Shown here: positions 45,121 through 54,323 of the stretch, piece after piece
Layout: each line of letters opens with the position of its first letter
Numbering within the stretch: position 1 is the stretch's first letter
Source: Acidobacteriota bacterium
GTDB taxonomy: Bacteria; Acidobacteriota; Vicinamibacteria; Vicinamibacterales; UBA823
DNA: 64,000 nucleotides
Assembly (NCBI GenBank): GCA_002730735.1
Contig: PCAU01000010.1
Location: forward strand, 147,206 to 211,205
Reading direction: 5' to 3'
The notes under the pieces: generated by a model
Seen by the model: the letters and a program-made list of their open reading frames with translations, nothing else
What the model was told of the DNA's origin: nothing
The model's database searches: none
Program-made: the position numbers and the translations under genes

Positions 45121-46584
45121 ATGCGACTCGCCATCGTTTTTCACCTAACGGGCACTATCCTCAGGTTCTTAGGAGCGGCCTTCGTAGCGCCTCTCCTGAT
45201 TGCGCTCTATTCAAGAGAATCGATGGATGCCATCACCTTCTTGGCCATGGGCGTAGTAGCCGTCGTGTTAGGCGAGGTGATGCGGCGCCAGATACGTCAC
45301 CACGAGTGGACACTCAAACGCGTCGAGGCCCTCGCAGTCGTGGTTGTGACTTACCTGCTCGTCGCCATGATCGGTGCAGTGCCCTACACAATGAACGGAA
45401 TGACTGCAGCGGATGCGATGTTCGAGTCGATGTCCGGCATAACCGCAACCGGTGCAACCACTCTCACGGATTTCGACTCCTTCGGTCGTGGCCTGATGTT
45501 CTGGCGGTCAATGTCTCAATGGCTCGGTGGCCTGGGTATCATCACACTGTTCATCGCAGTCCTCCCAAGACTCGCAATCGGTGGACGCCAGCTATTCTTC
45601 ACCGAAACAACCACCACTCCGGGTAGCGGTGGCCTCAAACCGCATGTCCGCGAGACGGCTGCCATGCTCTGGCGCCTCTACGTCGGCCTGACATTAGCTG
45701 AGTTCGTTGCACTGATGCTTGCAGGCCTGTCTGCCTATGATGCGATCTGCCACGCCATGACGACAATCGCGGCGGGAGGCTTTTCGCCGAACCCCGAGTC
45801 AATCATGGGCTACAACAGTGCGGCGGTCGAATGGATTATCTGCGGGTTTATGTTTCTAGCGGGCACGAACTTCGTACTGCAGTACCAAGCATTGTTGCGG
45901 GGACAGCTGAAAGCCTCCATCGCTGACGACGAGTTTCGAGTCTACACCGGGATCGTCGCTATCGCGACTATCGCGCTCACGATTTTCCTCTTGCAAACTG
46001 ACATGGCCACAGCCACGGCCGTCCGGTCCGGACTGTTCCAGAGCCTATCGATTCTTACGACTACCGGATACGCCAGTGCAGATTTTGCGTTATGGACTGA
46101 ACAATCACGCATGGTTTTACTGGTACTAATGTTCATCGGCGGCTGTGCTGGCTCTGCAGCAGGTGGCCCAAAAATATGGCGACAGATATTGATCGCGCGC
46201 TATACCTTGCTCGAACTCAAGAGAACGTTGCACCCTCGTGCCCTGCTACCGGTCAAACTCGGTGGCAAGGTGGTACCTGAGGACGTGATGCGCGCTGTCC
46301 TAGTTTTCTTTCTGTTTTATCTTCTACTTTTCGCCGTCTGTGTCGGCGTGGTGGTCGCACTCGGTGCGGATATATTGACCGGCGTCACCGCGACCACAGG
46401 CACACTCGGAAACATCGGTCCTGGCTTTAGCCAAGTGGGTCCAATGGCGAACTACGCTGGATTACATACGGTGAGTAAAGTCGTGCTCACCGCAGCTATG
46501 TTGGTTGGTCGCCTCGAGGTGCTAACTGTGCTGGCATTGCTTCGACCAGAAGCCTGGCGGTCGCTCACCCTACGTGGTGACTAA
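45121..46584 (+). CDS. trkH: Trk potassium uptake channel-forming protein
   Basis: The 487-residue membrane protein has four SF-type pore repeats, visible as MSGITATGATTL, MTTIAAGGFSPN, SLSILTTTGYASADF and GVTATTGTLGNIGPG. KSQWLGGLGI-like SQWLGGLGIITLFIAVLP follows the first. It imports K+ under TrkA control. Length and helices are normal. The ATG at 45121 is only 21 bases after trkA. Confidence 0.94.
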   Translation: MRLAIVFHLTGTILRFLGAAFVAPLLIALYSRESMDAITFLAMGVVAVVLGEVMRRQIRHHEWTLKRVEALAVVVVTYLLVAMIGAVPYTMNGMTAADAMFESMSGITATGATTLTDFDSFGRGLMFWRSMSQWLGGLGIITLFIAVLPRLAIGGRQLFFTETTTTPGSGGLKPHVRETAAMLWRLYVGLTLAEFVALMLAGLSAYDAICHAMTTIAAGGFSPNPESIMGYNSAAVEWIICGFMFLAGTNFVLQYQALLRGQLKASIADDEFRVYTGIVAIATIALTIFLLQTDMATATAVRSGLFQSLSILTTTGYASADFALWTEQSRMVLLVLMFIGGCAGSAAGGPKIWRQILIARYTLLELKRTLHPRALLPVKLGGKVVPEDVMRAVLVFFLFYLLLFAVCVGVVVALGADILTGVTATTGTLGNIGPGFSQVGPMANYAGLHTVSKVVLTAAMLVGRLEVLTVLALLRPEAWRSLTLRGD

Positions 46585-46618
46585 CTGTCACCGCGCTAGA
46601 ACACCGCCAGGACTCACA

Positions 46619-47197
46619 CTACAGGGAACCACGGAGGCCTACGGCGTCTGCTTCTTCGCGCATGAACGTAATAACATTCGTGATGTGATCGTCGAGCGGC
46701 AGACCAATCTCTTCCGCACCGAGTCTAAGGTCATCGCGACTAACTCCACGAGCAAACGCCTTGTCTTTCATTCGCTTCTTGACTGACTTAGCCGCCAAGT
46801 CAAGCACACTCTTAGAAGGTCGCACGAGCGAAGCGGCAGTCACGAACCCCGACATCTCGTCACATGCAAACAGCGTGTGCTCAAGCTTCGACTCCCGAGG
46901 GACACCTGTGTAGTCAGCATGCGACAAGATTGCCCTGATCACAACCTCCGGATAGCCCTGCTTACGCAGGATCTCGGCCCCACGAAAGGGATGGTCATCT
47001 AGGCTAGGCCATCGTTCATAGTCAAAGTCGTGTAACAGACCCACGGTGCCCCATAACACCTCGTCCTCATCAAACTTACGGGCATAGCCGCGTAAGGCAG
47101 CTTCAACCGCTAAGCCATGGTTGCGCAAATTCTCGCTTTGAGTGTACTCGGCCAATAATTCCCAAGCAGCGTCCCGATTCAATTCCATCATCATCAT
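46619..47197 (-). CDS. HD-domain phosphohydrolase (HDIG type)
   Basis: The 192-residue protein has LRNHGLAVEAALRGYAR, the metal-binding HD pair in VGLLHDFDYERWP, a second His in HPFRGAEIL and LSHADYTG. HDIG proteins cleave nucleotides or nucleic-acid phosphates. It converges with trkH by a 34-base gap and is preceded by a Nudix gene, so it may be part of the Nudix transcript. The start has four consecutive Met; 47197 is the first. Confidence 0.85.
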   Translation of the reverse strand: MMMMELNRDAAWELLAEYTQSENLRNHGLAVEAALRGYARKFDEDEVLWGTVGLLHDFDYERWPSLDDHPFRGAEILRKQGYPEVVIRAILSHADYTGVPRESKLEHTLFACDEMSGFVTAASLVRPSKSVLDLAAKSVKKRMKDKAFARGVSRDDLRLGAEEIGLPLDDHITNVITFMREEADAVGLRGSL

Positions 47198-47274
47198 TCT
47201 AATGCACGGATAAGGACCACGGATTAACGTCGGGTCTCTCCCTACCTCACATGAATCTTAGGAGTCTCAGGCCG

Positions 47275-47724
47275 TTAGCCGTCCTGCCATGTACGACACA
47301 TCACGACCGCCTGAGCAATGACTTCCTCCGCCTTCTTGGTGAGACCGTAGGCATGGAGCGTCTCTGGATTAGCAAGAACAGCATCCGTAACATCCGACCC
47401 TGGTGTAAGCGTCCCGCCCGTCGCACGACACAGAAAGTCCACGAGCACAAAGTGGTACTCAACACGACCGGTATCATCCAACAAGATCCGATCAAATACC
47501 TCGACAACCGGTCCCACTGCCACCGTCAGCCCGGTTTCTTCCTCAATTTCACGGGCAACCCCAGCCTCCAACGTCTCTCCAACCTCGAGCCCGCCACCGG
47601 GAAGACTCCACCGTCCCAGGAGCGGTTCGAACCGACGTTTGATCAACACCACTGAGACCCCATCAAACACGGCAGCCCCAACACCAACAATCGGACGTTT
47701 CGGATATTTTCTAGCATCAACCAT
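47275..47724 (-). CDS. Nudix hydrolase (ADP-ribose pyrophosphatase-like)
   Basis: The 149-residue protein contains a full Nudix box GGLEVGETLEAGVAREIEEE-TGL with the GX5EX7REUXEEXGU pattern. It starts VDARKYPKRPIVGVGAAVFDGVSVVLIKR. It hydrolyses a nucleoside diphosphate linked to another group; LPGG before the box is common in ADP-ribose or dNTP-type Nudix enzymes. It lies 47 bases downstream of tsaD on the same strand. Confidence 0.88.
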   Translation of the reverse strand: MVDARKYPKRPIVGVGAAVFDGVSVVLIKRRFEPLLGRWSLPGGGLEVGETLEAGVAREIEEETGLTVAVGPVVEVFDRILLDDTGRVEYHFVLVDFLCRATGGTLTPGSDVTDAVLANPETLHAYGLTKKAEEVIAQAVVMCRTWQDG

Positions 47725-47771
47725 GGTTCATCACATCGATTCGAGCCGAGCGACCTGTTCGACTAGAGTGA

Positions 47772-48863
47772 TTAGAGCGGCAACGAAGCATCGGCATTTA
47801 GGTCCGGAGCTGCGACCACGCCGCGAACAAACTGACGCAGACCGGCGGCGGCAATCATCGCCGCATTGTCCGTTGAGAGAGCCTGCGTCGGTAAGAATAC
47901 AGGTAAGCCCTTGGCCTTGCCTCGCGTCACTGTCTCATCTCGGAGCAGGCTGTTTGCTGACACGCCACCGGCAACCCCCACCGCCTTGGCATTGAACCGC
48001 TGGGCGGTGTCGAAAGTTCGGTCGAGCAACGCATTGACAACCGCCCGTTGAAAAGAAGCACAGATATCCGAAATCTCTTCTTTTGGCAGCCTGTCACTTC
48101 CAAGGGTCGCTAACCGAGACGACAGATGCCGCTTCACGGCAGTCTTGACGCCGCTGAAGCTGAAGTCGGTCGCCCCTGGCCCTCGAAGGCTAGGCACCCA
48201 GTCCCCGACCGTTGGCGGATGATTCCGATCGACATGGGTCATCCGCGCCACAGGAAAATCGAGCGCCTGAGCGTTGCCCTCGCGCGCTAGACGGTCAATG
48301 ACTGGGCCGCCCGGATAGGTCAACCCCAACATTTTCGCCACCTTGTCGAACGCCTCACCAGCAGCATCGTCACGCGTCCGGCCAAGCAGGCGGTAGACGC
48401 CAGGACTCGAAACAAGATAAAGACAGGTGTGCCCGCCCGACACGACTAGTACGATGGCGGGTAGCGGTAACGAACCGTGGTGTAGAAATAACGATTCAAT
48501 ATGCCCTGCCAAGTGATGCACTGGCACCAGCGGAACATCGAGCGTCAACGCCAGCGACTTGGCGAAAGCAACGCCGACGAGAAGCGAACCAACAAGACCA
48601 GGTCCCTGAGTAACCGCGACCGCGTCAAGGTCACGCCACGCAGTTCCAGCATCATCGACTGCCCGCTCTACAACTCCGCAAATATCCCGTACGTGCTGAC
48701 GTGAGGCGAGCTCTGGGACAACACCACCCCACTCCCGGTGAATCTCCACCTGTGACGCGATGACCGATGACCCGATCGCCCAAGGGTGCTCGGCGTTCCC
48801 GGTGTCGTAGACAACCGCCGCCGCCGTTTCGTCACACGAGGTCTCTATCCCTAGAATTCGCAT
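47772..48863 (-). CDS. tsaD: tRNA N6-adenosine threonylcarbamoyltransferase
   Basis: This 363-residue protein has ILGIETSCDETAAAVVYD, the iron-binding HxxxH in VPVHHLAGHIESLFL, VLVVSGGHTCLYLV and GVAGGVSANSLLRD. It transfers threonylcarbamoyl to A37 of tRNA with TsaB, TsaE and TsaC, which are not in the window. The C-terminus (NADASLPL) is a little longer than average. It is six bases after mtnA on the same strand. Essential housekeeping function; confidence is high. Confidence 0.95.
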   Translation of the reverse strand: MRILGIETSCDETAAAVVYDTGNAEHPWAIGSSVIASQVEIHREWGGVVPELASRQHVRDICGVVERAVDDAGTAWRDLDAVAVTQGPGLVGSLLVGVAFAKSLALTLDVPLVPVHHLAGHIESLFLHHGSLPLPAIVLVVSGGHTCLYLVSSPGVYRLLGRTRDDAAGEAFDKVAKMLGLTYPGGPVIDRLAREGNAQALDFPVARMTHVDRNHPPTVGDWVPSLRGPGATDFSFSGVKTAVKRHLSSRLATLGSDRLPKEEISDICASFQRAVVNALLDRTFDTAQRFNAKAVGVAGGVSANSLLRDETVTRGKAKGLPVFLPTQALSTDNAAMIAAAGLRQFVRGVVAAPDLNADASLPL

Positions 48864-48869
48864 GGTGCG

Positions 48870-49934
48870 CTACAGTGCCCCCTTGGAAGGCACATCTTCA
48901 ACGACGCCTCGAAGACTATCGGAATATGCTGGCCGACAGACACCTCGCTCAGTGATCACTGCGGACACGTATTGATGTGGTGTTATGTCGAAGCTCAGAT
49001 TTCTAATGTGTGCACCCTCCGGGGCTAATCGAGACCTGCCAAAATGAGTGACCTCGCGTGCGTTCCGCTCCTCAAGTGGAATCTGTCCTCCCTCAGACAT
49101 CGTGAGGTCGATAGTTGAAGTCGGCGCAGCTACATAGAATGGCAAACCATGCGACCGTGCCAGTACCGCAACACTATAGGTGCCGATTTTGTTTGCGACA
49201 TCACCGTTTGCAGCAATCCGGTCAGCGCCAACAATTACTAAATCAACCTGACCATCGCGCATAAGTGGACCAGCCATGCTGTCAATCACCACTGTTGTAT
49301 CGATGCCGTCCCGAAGGAGTTCCCAAGCTGTCAGCCGGGCTCCCTGCAAGAACGGCCGGGTTTCGTTGGCGACCACAGAAATACGCTTGCCCTGTTCGGT
49401 GGCGGCTCGGATAACCCCAAGCGCCGTGCCATAGCCAGCCGTGGCAAGCGAGCCGGCATTGCAGTGAGTCAGTACCCGCGCACCGTCCGGCAGGACAGTC
49501 GCGCCGTGGGCTCCCATGGCCCGACAACTCGCAACATCTTCGTCATGAATAGCCTGCGCTTCATCTCGCAACTGCGCGGCCACCTCCTCCACTGAGTGAC
49601 CAGCCAAAATGCCTTCTGAGAACACCTGCTTCATGCGATTAACCGCCCACGACAGATTAATGGCCGTCGGCCGGGTGCCAGCCATCAGGTCACAAAGCTT
49701 GTAGAACTCACCCGCAAGCCGAGTCGTCCCCTTGGCCTTGCTCCGAGCTACGCTCATGGCCAGACCCATAGCAGCTGCCACGCCGATCGCCGGTGCCCCT
49801 CGGATAACCATCGTTTTGATAGCTCGCGCAACCTCGGGCGCGGTCCGACACTCGACATAGCGCTCCTGCTCTGGCAGTTTGCGTTGATCGATCATGACGA
49901 CCGCGTCGTCACGCCATTCGATAGTTGGCAACAT
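48870..49934 (-). CDS. mtnA: S-methyl-5-thioribose-1-phosphate isomerase
   Basis: The 354-residue protein belongs to the eIF2B-like aldose-ketose isomerases: MVIRGAPAIGVAAAMGLA at the start, THCNAGSLATAGYGTALGVI with the catalytic Cys, IVGADRIAANGDVANKIGTY with the Asp, and NLSFDITPHQYVSAVITE. It acts in methionine salvage from 5'-methylthioadenosine. The next gene upstream, a purine nucleoside phosphorylase, may supply the phosphorolysis step. The other mtn genes are not seen. Some bacteria use this enzyme on 5-deoxyribose-phosphate substrates instead. Confidence 0.94.
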   Translation of the reverse strand: MLPTIEWRDDAVVMIDQRKLPEQERYVECRTAPEVARAIKTMVIRGAPAIGVAAAMGLAMSVARSKAKGTTRLAGEFYKLCDLMAGTRPTAINLSWAVNRMKQVFSEGILAGHSVEEVAAQLRDEAQAIHDEDVASCRAMGAHGATVLPDGARVLTHCNAGSLATAGYGTALGVIRAATEQGKRISVVANETRPFLQGARLTAWELLRDGIDTTVVIDSMAGPLMRDGQVDLVIVGADRIAANGDVANKIGTYSVAVLARSHGLPFYVAAPTSTIDLTMSEGGQIPLEERNAREVTHFGRSRLAPEGAHIRNLSFDITPHQYVSAVITERGVCRPAYSDSLRGVVEDVPSKGAL

Positions 49935-49952
49935 GGAAAAATGATGTCCCGG

Positions 49953-50795
49953 TCACAGATGCCGAATGAGTCTTGCCAGGAGTTTCCCAAAGGGTTCTGC
50001 GATTTGTTCGGCCGCCTGAAGTACATCGTCCTGATGTAGCGGTTCTGGCAACACACCCGCAGCCATATTCGTAATACACGCCAGTCCGAGCACCTCGAGT
50101 CCCATTTGCCTCGCCACAATCGCTTCAGGAACCGTCGACATGCCCACAGCGTCGGCCCCGATCGTGCGGAGAAATTTAATCTCAGCTGGTGTCTCGAAAC
50201 TCGGCCCATGGACAGCAACGTAGACTCCGTGAACCAAGCGAAGCGAGACTTCCGTTCCTATTTGATCGACCACCGCCCGCAGCCGGCGTGCGTAGACCTG
50301 CGTCATGTCGGGAAAGCGGGGGCCAAATCGCTCATCATGAGGTCCAATCAGGGGATTATCCCCAAGCAGATTGATGTGATCGTCAATAATCATGACGCTG
50401 CCAGGAGTGAACGCGGTATTAATCCCACCAGCAGCGTTGGTGAGCACTAAGGTCGGCACACCAATTCGAGCCAAAACCCTAGGAGCGAACGCGATTTGGG
50501 ATCGTGTGTATCCCTGATACCTATGCGCCCGGCCTTCTAACACAACGACTGGTCGGCCAGCCACCGTTCCAGCAGTCAGTATGCGTCCATGCCCGATGAG
50601 CGGGTCAGACGGCCAGTGTGGTATTTCAGCGTAAGGTATGACGATGCGGTCGACGATGGCCTCTGAAAACTGACCCAGGCCAGACCCGAGCACCACCGCT
50701 ACCTCAGGGATAGCTATTCGTTGTCCTAGAAATGCCGCAGCCTGCTCGACCTTTTCGAACTCGTTCACGCTATTCGTAATTGGGTCTTTCGCCAT
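49953..50795 (-). CDS. Purine nucleoside phosphorylase (PNP/MTAP family)
   Basis: This protein of 280 residues has VAVVLGSGLGQFSEAI, the ligand-binding LEGRAHRYQGYT, TNAAGGINTAF and IGADAVGMSTVPEAIVARQMGLE, typical of trimeric type II PNP. It splits purine nucleosides, including perhaps 5'-methylthioadenosine, with phosphate. The frame reaches 50954 but the ATG at 50795, four bases after the nupC stop, is the natural start. It lies between nupC and mtnA; co-transcription with deoA and nupC suggests nucleoside salvage and links to methionine salvage. Confidence 0.9.
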   Translation of the reverse strand: MAKDPITNSVNEFEKVEQAAAFLGQRIAIPEVAVVLGSGLGQFSEAIVDRIVIPYAEIPHWPSDPLIGHGRILTAGTVAGRPVVVLEGRAHRYQGYTRSQIAFAPRVLARIGVPTLVLTNAAGGINTAFTPGSVMIIDDHINLLGDNPLIGPHDERFGPRFPDMTQVYARRLRAVVDQIGTEVSLRLVHGVYVAVHGPSFETPAEIKFLRTIGADAVGMSTVPEAIVARQMGLEVLGLACITNMAAGVLPEPLHQDDVLQAAEQIAEPFGKLLARLIRHL

Positions 50796-50799
50796 GTCA

Positions 50800-52134
50800 T
50801 CAAATAAGGAGCGAGGCAATTGACGCGTTGATGAGTGTTGCCACGAAACCCCCGAACAGGGCACGTGTACCAAGGCGGGCCAGATCACCGCGGCGCTCTG
50901 GTGCCATACCGCCGAGTCCCCCGAGTAATATGCCGACCGAGCCAAAGTTTGCAAAGCCGGTTAGAGCGTAGGTGGCCAACACGAATGATCGAGGTTCAAT
51001 GAGGCCCTGATACTCGGTCGTTAGTTTGACGTAGGCCACAAACTCAGTGGCAACAATCTTAGTGCCTAAGAGATCGGCAACTGCCCCGACATCGGCTGAC
51101 GCTACACCAAGCAAGAACGCGGCGGGAGCGAACACAACCGAGAACAGGCTTGCCAGTGACAAAGCTGGGTGTAGGAGCGCAAGGACGTAGTCGATTAGAG
51201 CGATAAATGCCAGAAACGCAATTAACATCGCCGCCACGTTGATTGCTAGCGTCATTCCTTGACTTGCTCCGCCGGCCGCCGCGTCGATTACGTTGGCATA
51301 CTGGCGCTTAACGTCCACTGTCACCGCGCCGCGCGTCTTAGGCACCTCGGACTCAGGCATGAGGATCTTCGAAAGATAAAGACCACACGGCGCTGCCATG
51401 ACGCTGGTCGTCAACATGGCCACCGCATCAGCACCCAAGTTTATGTAGATGGCCATTACAGCGCCTGAAATCGTTGCCATTCCACCAACCATGAGTGTCA
51501 ACAGTTCAGACCGTGTCATTTGAGAGACATACGGACGGACGATGATCGGCGCCTCAGTCTGCCCCATGAATACATTCGCTACCGCCGAAAGCGTTTCCGC
51601 ACCGCTGGTATTCAACAGATAGACGACGATTCGTGCCGTTTGCTTGACGAAGAATTGCAGGATGCCAAAGTGATAGAGCACGCTAAAGAACGACGAGATA
51701 AAAATAATGATCGGTAATGCAGTGAACGCGAAGACAAACCCTCCAGGAAACAGCTGTGAGACAACCTCCGGGTTTGCCAGCTCACCAAAGATGAACCTGG
51801 ACCCGGCATCAGTAAACTTCATGAAACGTTCGGCGACGCGGGCGATCGCCGTAAATAGCTCATACCCTGGCCTGACACCGCCGATCACGAGCTTGAGAAT
51901 GACGAATGCCAACAGCACCTGAAGCGATAGTCCCCAGGCCACTGTACGCCAGCGAATGTGCCGAATGTCTGCCGAGCAGGCGGCGGTCACACTAATGAAC
52001 ACTGCTACACCCAATACGGCCCTTACACGTGGGTCTGCAAGGTCCCTTAGCAAGTAGGCTACGGCCATCAAGCCGAGCGCAATGGCCACGAAGCGCAATC
52101 GGTAGCGCTGGTCGGGATTGCTCAACATCTTCAT
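50800..52134 (-). CDS. nupC: Concentrative nucleoside transporter (NupC/CNT)
   Basis: The 444-residue membrane protein has about 10-12 helices, with PEVVSQLFPGGFVFAFTALPIIIFISSFFSVLYHFGI, GQTEAPIIVRPYVSQMTRSELLTLMVGGMATISG and the TEYQGLIEPRSFVLATYALTGFANFGSVGI end, the conserved CNT motifs for nucleoside and cation binding. It imports nucleosides with a proton or sodium. It stands between deoA (9-base gap) and the purine phosphorylase (4-base gap), forming a salvage operon. The substrate range (pyrimidine, purine) is not predicted. Confidence 0.94.
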   Translation of the reverse strand: MKMLSNPDQRYRLRFVAIALGLMAVAYLLRDLADPRVRAVLGVAVFISVTAACSADIRHIRWRTVAWGLSLQVLLAFVILKLVIGGVRPGYELFTAIARVAERFMKFTDAGSRFIFGELANPEVVSQLFPGGFVFAFTALPIIIFISSFFSVLYHFGILQFFVKQTARIVVYLLNTSGAETLSAVANVFMGQTEAPIIVRPYVSQMTRSELLTLMVGGMATISGAVMAIYINLGADAVAMLTTSVMAAPCGLYLSKILMPESEVPKTRGAVTVDVKRQYANVIDAAAGGASQGMTLAINVAAMLIAFLAFIALIDYVLALLHPALSLASLFSVVFAPAAFLLGVASADVGAVADLLGTKIVATEFVAYVKLTTEYQGLIEPRSFVLATYALTGFANFGSVGILLGGLGGMAPERRGDLARLGTRALFGGFVATLINASIASLLI

Positions 52135-52143
52135 AGTCTATCT

Positions 52144-53448
52144 TCAGGCTACGGTATCAAGAATAAGTGTGGCCGTCGCGGGTGGCACATCATCGATGCG
52201 CACCGCTTGTGAAATTAGCTGACGTGCTTCGTCAAGACCATACGCGTTCCGATGGTGTAGGTCGACCACGGGGTCACCGACACGCACGGACTCCCCTAAC
52301 GTCACCTTCATGACCGCACCGACAGCATGATCGATCGTTTGGTCCAACTGGTCACGCCCTGCTCCAAGCACCTTCGTGGCGCGCCCAATCAGCTCAGCAT
52401 CCACCGCGGTTAGATATCCCGGCCGTGTCGCGGTCACCGGCTCCACAGACGGAGCCGTCGGCAACCGTCTGGGGTTATCAATAACTCGGGGATCGCCACC
52501 CTGCGCCTCGACGATCTCACGCAGCTTCTCCAATCCATCGCCACCCTTGAGAGCAGACCGCACTCGCCCACGCGAGGCCTCTAGCGTAGTTTCAAGACCC
52601 GCGGCTTCTACCATCCGAGCCGCCAACTCGACTGACACGGCTTCAAGGTCCTTCGGCCCCTCCCCGCGAAGCGTCGCAATACACTCAGCAATCTCCAGCG
52701 CATTGCCGACCGCTCGGCCACGCGGCGTGTCCATTGCTGTAAGAACCGCCCGCATCCTGAGTCCCGATGCTTCACCGATGGCAACCAGCCGATTGGCCAA
52801 CTCACGCGCCTCCGAAACATTCTTCATAAACGCACCAAGTCCGACCGTGACATCAAGTACGAGGCCGTCGAGATCGACGGCAAGCTTCTTACTCATGATT
52901 GATGCCGCGATGAGTGGAATACTCTCGACTGTTGCCGTCACATCACGGAGCGCGTACAACACACGGTCAGCCGGGGCTAACATCTTCGTTTGACCGATGA
53001 GACAACAGCCGACTGTGTCAAGAATCCGAAGGGTTTCTTCAGGAGCCAAGTCAGTCTTAAAACCGGGAATTGACTCAAGCTTGTCGAGAGTACCGCCAGT
53101 ATGTCCAAGCCCACGACCAGACATCATCGGTACAACCACGCCACATACCGCCGCCAGTGGGGCTAGGACTGGTGAGGTCTTGTCGCCTACACCACCTGTG
53201 CTGTGTTTATCAACTCTTGGTGCGGTGATTGTCGACAGATCGAGGCGGGATCCAGAATCGGTCATCGCCTGCGTTAGCGTGTCAGTCTCGTCAGAGGACA
53301 TGCCTCGAAGTAGAACCGCCATCAACCACGCAGATAGCTGATAAGTTGGAATTTCACCGGTGGTGGCCCCACGCACCAAAAACCGAATCTCACTCGGTTT
53401 GAGCGCTTTACCGTCACGTTTCTTACGGATTAAATCGACCACACTCAT
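52144..53448 (-). CDS. deoA: Thymidine/pyrimidine-nucleoside phosphorylase
   Basis: This 434-residue protein has the family signature DKHSTGGVGDKTSPVLAPLA, SGRGLGHTGGTLDKLESIPG, and DLDGLVLDVTVGLGAFMK. It converts thymidine or uridine with phosphate to base and deoxyribose-1-phosphate. The frame is open to 53589, overlapping a plus-strand gene; ATG 53448 gives the usual MSVVDLIRKKRDG start. It is the first gene of the minus-strand salvage run. No SD site is obvious. Confidence 0.93.
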   Translation of the reverse strand: MSVVDLIRKKRDGKALKPSEIRFLVRGATTGEIPTYQLSAWLMAVLLRGMSSDETDTLTQAMTDSGSRLDLSTITAPRVDKHSTGGVGDKTSPVLAPLAAVCGVVVPMMSGRGLGHTGGTLDKLESIPGFKTDLAPEETLRILDTVGCCLIGQTKMLAPADRVLYALRDVTATVESIPLIAASIMSKKLAVDLDGLVLDVTVGLGAFMKNVSEARELANRLVAIGEASGLRMRAVLTAMDTPRGRAVGNALEIAECIATLRGEGPKDLEAVSVELAARMVEAAGLETTLEASRGRVRSALKGGDGLEKLREIVEAQGGDPRVIDNPRRLPTAPSVEPVTATRPGYLTAVDAELIGRATKVLGAGRDQLDQTIDHAVGAVMKVTLGESVRVGDPVVDLHHRNAYGLDEARQLISQAVRIDDVPPATATLILDTVA

Positions 53449-53489
53449 ACTGCAGGGTTCCCGAGTATAGAGGATAATAAGCCATCGCC

Positions 53490-53945
53490 GTGAGTGACGT
53501 GCTCCAAGCTCTTCTCGTGACCGCCGTGGCTTCGGGTGCCGGTTTCGTGTGGCTCTCGTTACGGACCCTACAACTCGACACCAATGCACCCAACAGACTT
53601 ATAGCCGAATTGCGCCTCGCCCAAATCGGGGCGCTACTCTTAGCTTTCGTTGCCGGCGCCTATATTGGATTCGCTGGGTTAGCAAATGCCACTGCAGGAG
53701 GAGGACTCGATATTGCGCTCGCATTGGGTTTTTTCGTCGTAGCCGCTAGCGCACCAACTCGAGACCCACGCGAAGCCCTGATTATTTTGGCCATCGCTTT
53801 CGTTGCTCACGCAGTTGTTGACATCCTGCACCGTCCAGGGGCGCTATCAGTCGGTATTGTTCCGCAGTGGTACCTAATTGGCTGCGCCGTGTATAACATA
53901 GCAATCGGAGCTCTTTGCTATTTACCAGTCCTCAAACGTTCATGA
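53490..53945 (+). CDS. Small integral membrane protein, unknown
   Basis: This 151-residue protein has four hydrophobic segments (ALLVTAVASGAGFVWLSL, IGALLLAFVAGAYIGFAG, IALALGFFVVAA, AVYNIAIGALCYLPVL) with small charged loops. It has no known motif. The start is GTG at 53490. The stop TGA overlaps the ATG of the next gene (ATGA at 53942-53945), so the two are coupled. It lies in a divergent position to deoA with 41 bases between the starts. Function unknown. Confidence 0.65.
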   Translation: MSDVLQALLVTAVASGAGFVWLSLRTLQLDTNAPNRLIAELRLAQIGALLLAFVAGAYIGFAGLANATAGGGLDIALALGFFVVAASAPTRDPREALIILAIAFVAHAVVDILHRPGALSVGIVPQWYLIGCAVYNIAIGALCYLPVLKRS

Positions 53946-54283
53946 CTCGTTCGAACTGTTCAGACCCAACGTCATCCTTCACCGAGAACGTCCTAAACGC
54001 GGTTCGAAGGATTCCTGTGGGACATATTGCCACTTATGGAGATATTGCAGCCATAGCGGGCCACCCAAACGCCTACCGTGCTGTCGGTAACATCATGCGA
54101 AATTGTTACCTCGTCGACGTACCCTGTCACCGAGTTGTGGCAGCCAAAGGACGCCTAGGCGGCTATGGCGGCAATCCGACACTTAAACGCCAACTCCTCC
54201 GAGCCGAGGGAATCCAAGTCCGCCGAACTGCAATCAAGAACTTCACCAAGGTTCGGTGGCGCCACACTGGCTCTGCAACCTAG
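53942..54283 (+). CDS. One-domain MGMT / alkyltransferase-like protein
   Basis: The 113-residue protein contains the complete DNA-binding and active-site domain of O6-alkylguanine-DNA alkyltransferases: IPVGHIATYGDIAAIAGHPNAYRAVGN, VPCHRVVAAKGRLGGYGG. The alkyl-accepting Cys in PCHR is kept, so it is not an alkyltransferase-like (ATL) protein with Trp. It lacks the N-terminal domain of Ogt/Ada. It starts at ATG 53942, overlapping the membrane protein stop by 4 bases. Short one-domain relatives are common and catalytically uncharacterised; direct repair is plausible. Confidence 0.85.
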   Translation: MTRSNCSDPTSSFTENVLNAVRRIPVGHIATYGDIAAIAGHPNAYRAVGNIMRNCYLVDVPCHRVVAAKGRLGGYGGNPTLKRQLLRAEGIQVRRTAIKNFTKVRWRHTGSAT

Positions 54284-54323
54284 CCTGCTGGTCACACTCC
54301 TCGTAACACCAAAGGCGACAGCC

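Noticed and set aside
52376-52993. 205-codon frame antisense to deoA
   Set aside because: Shadow frame with low-complexity Ser/Arg translation; deoA motifs are on the minus strand.
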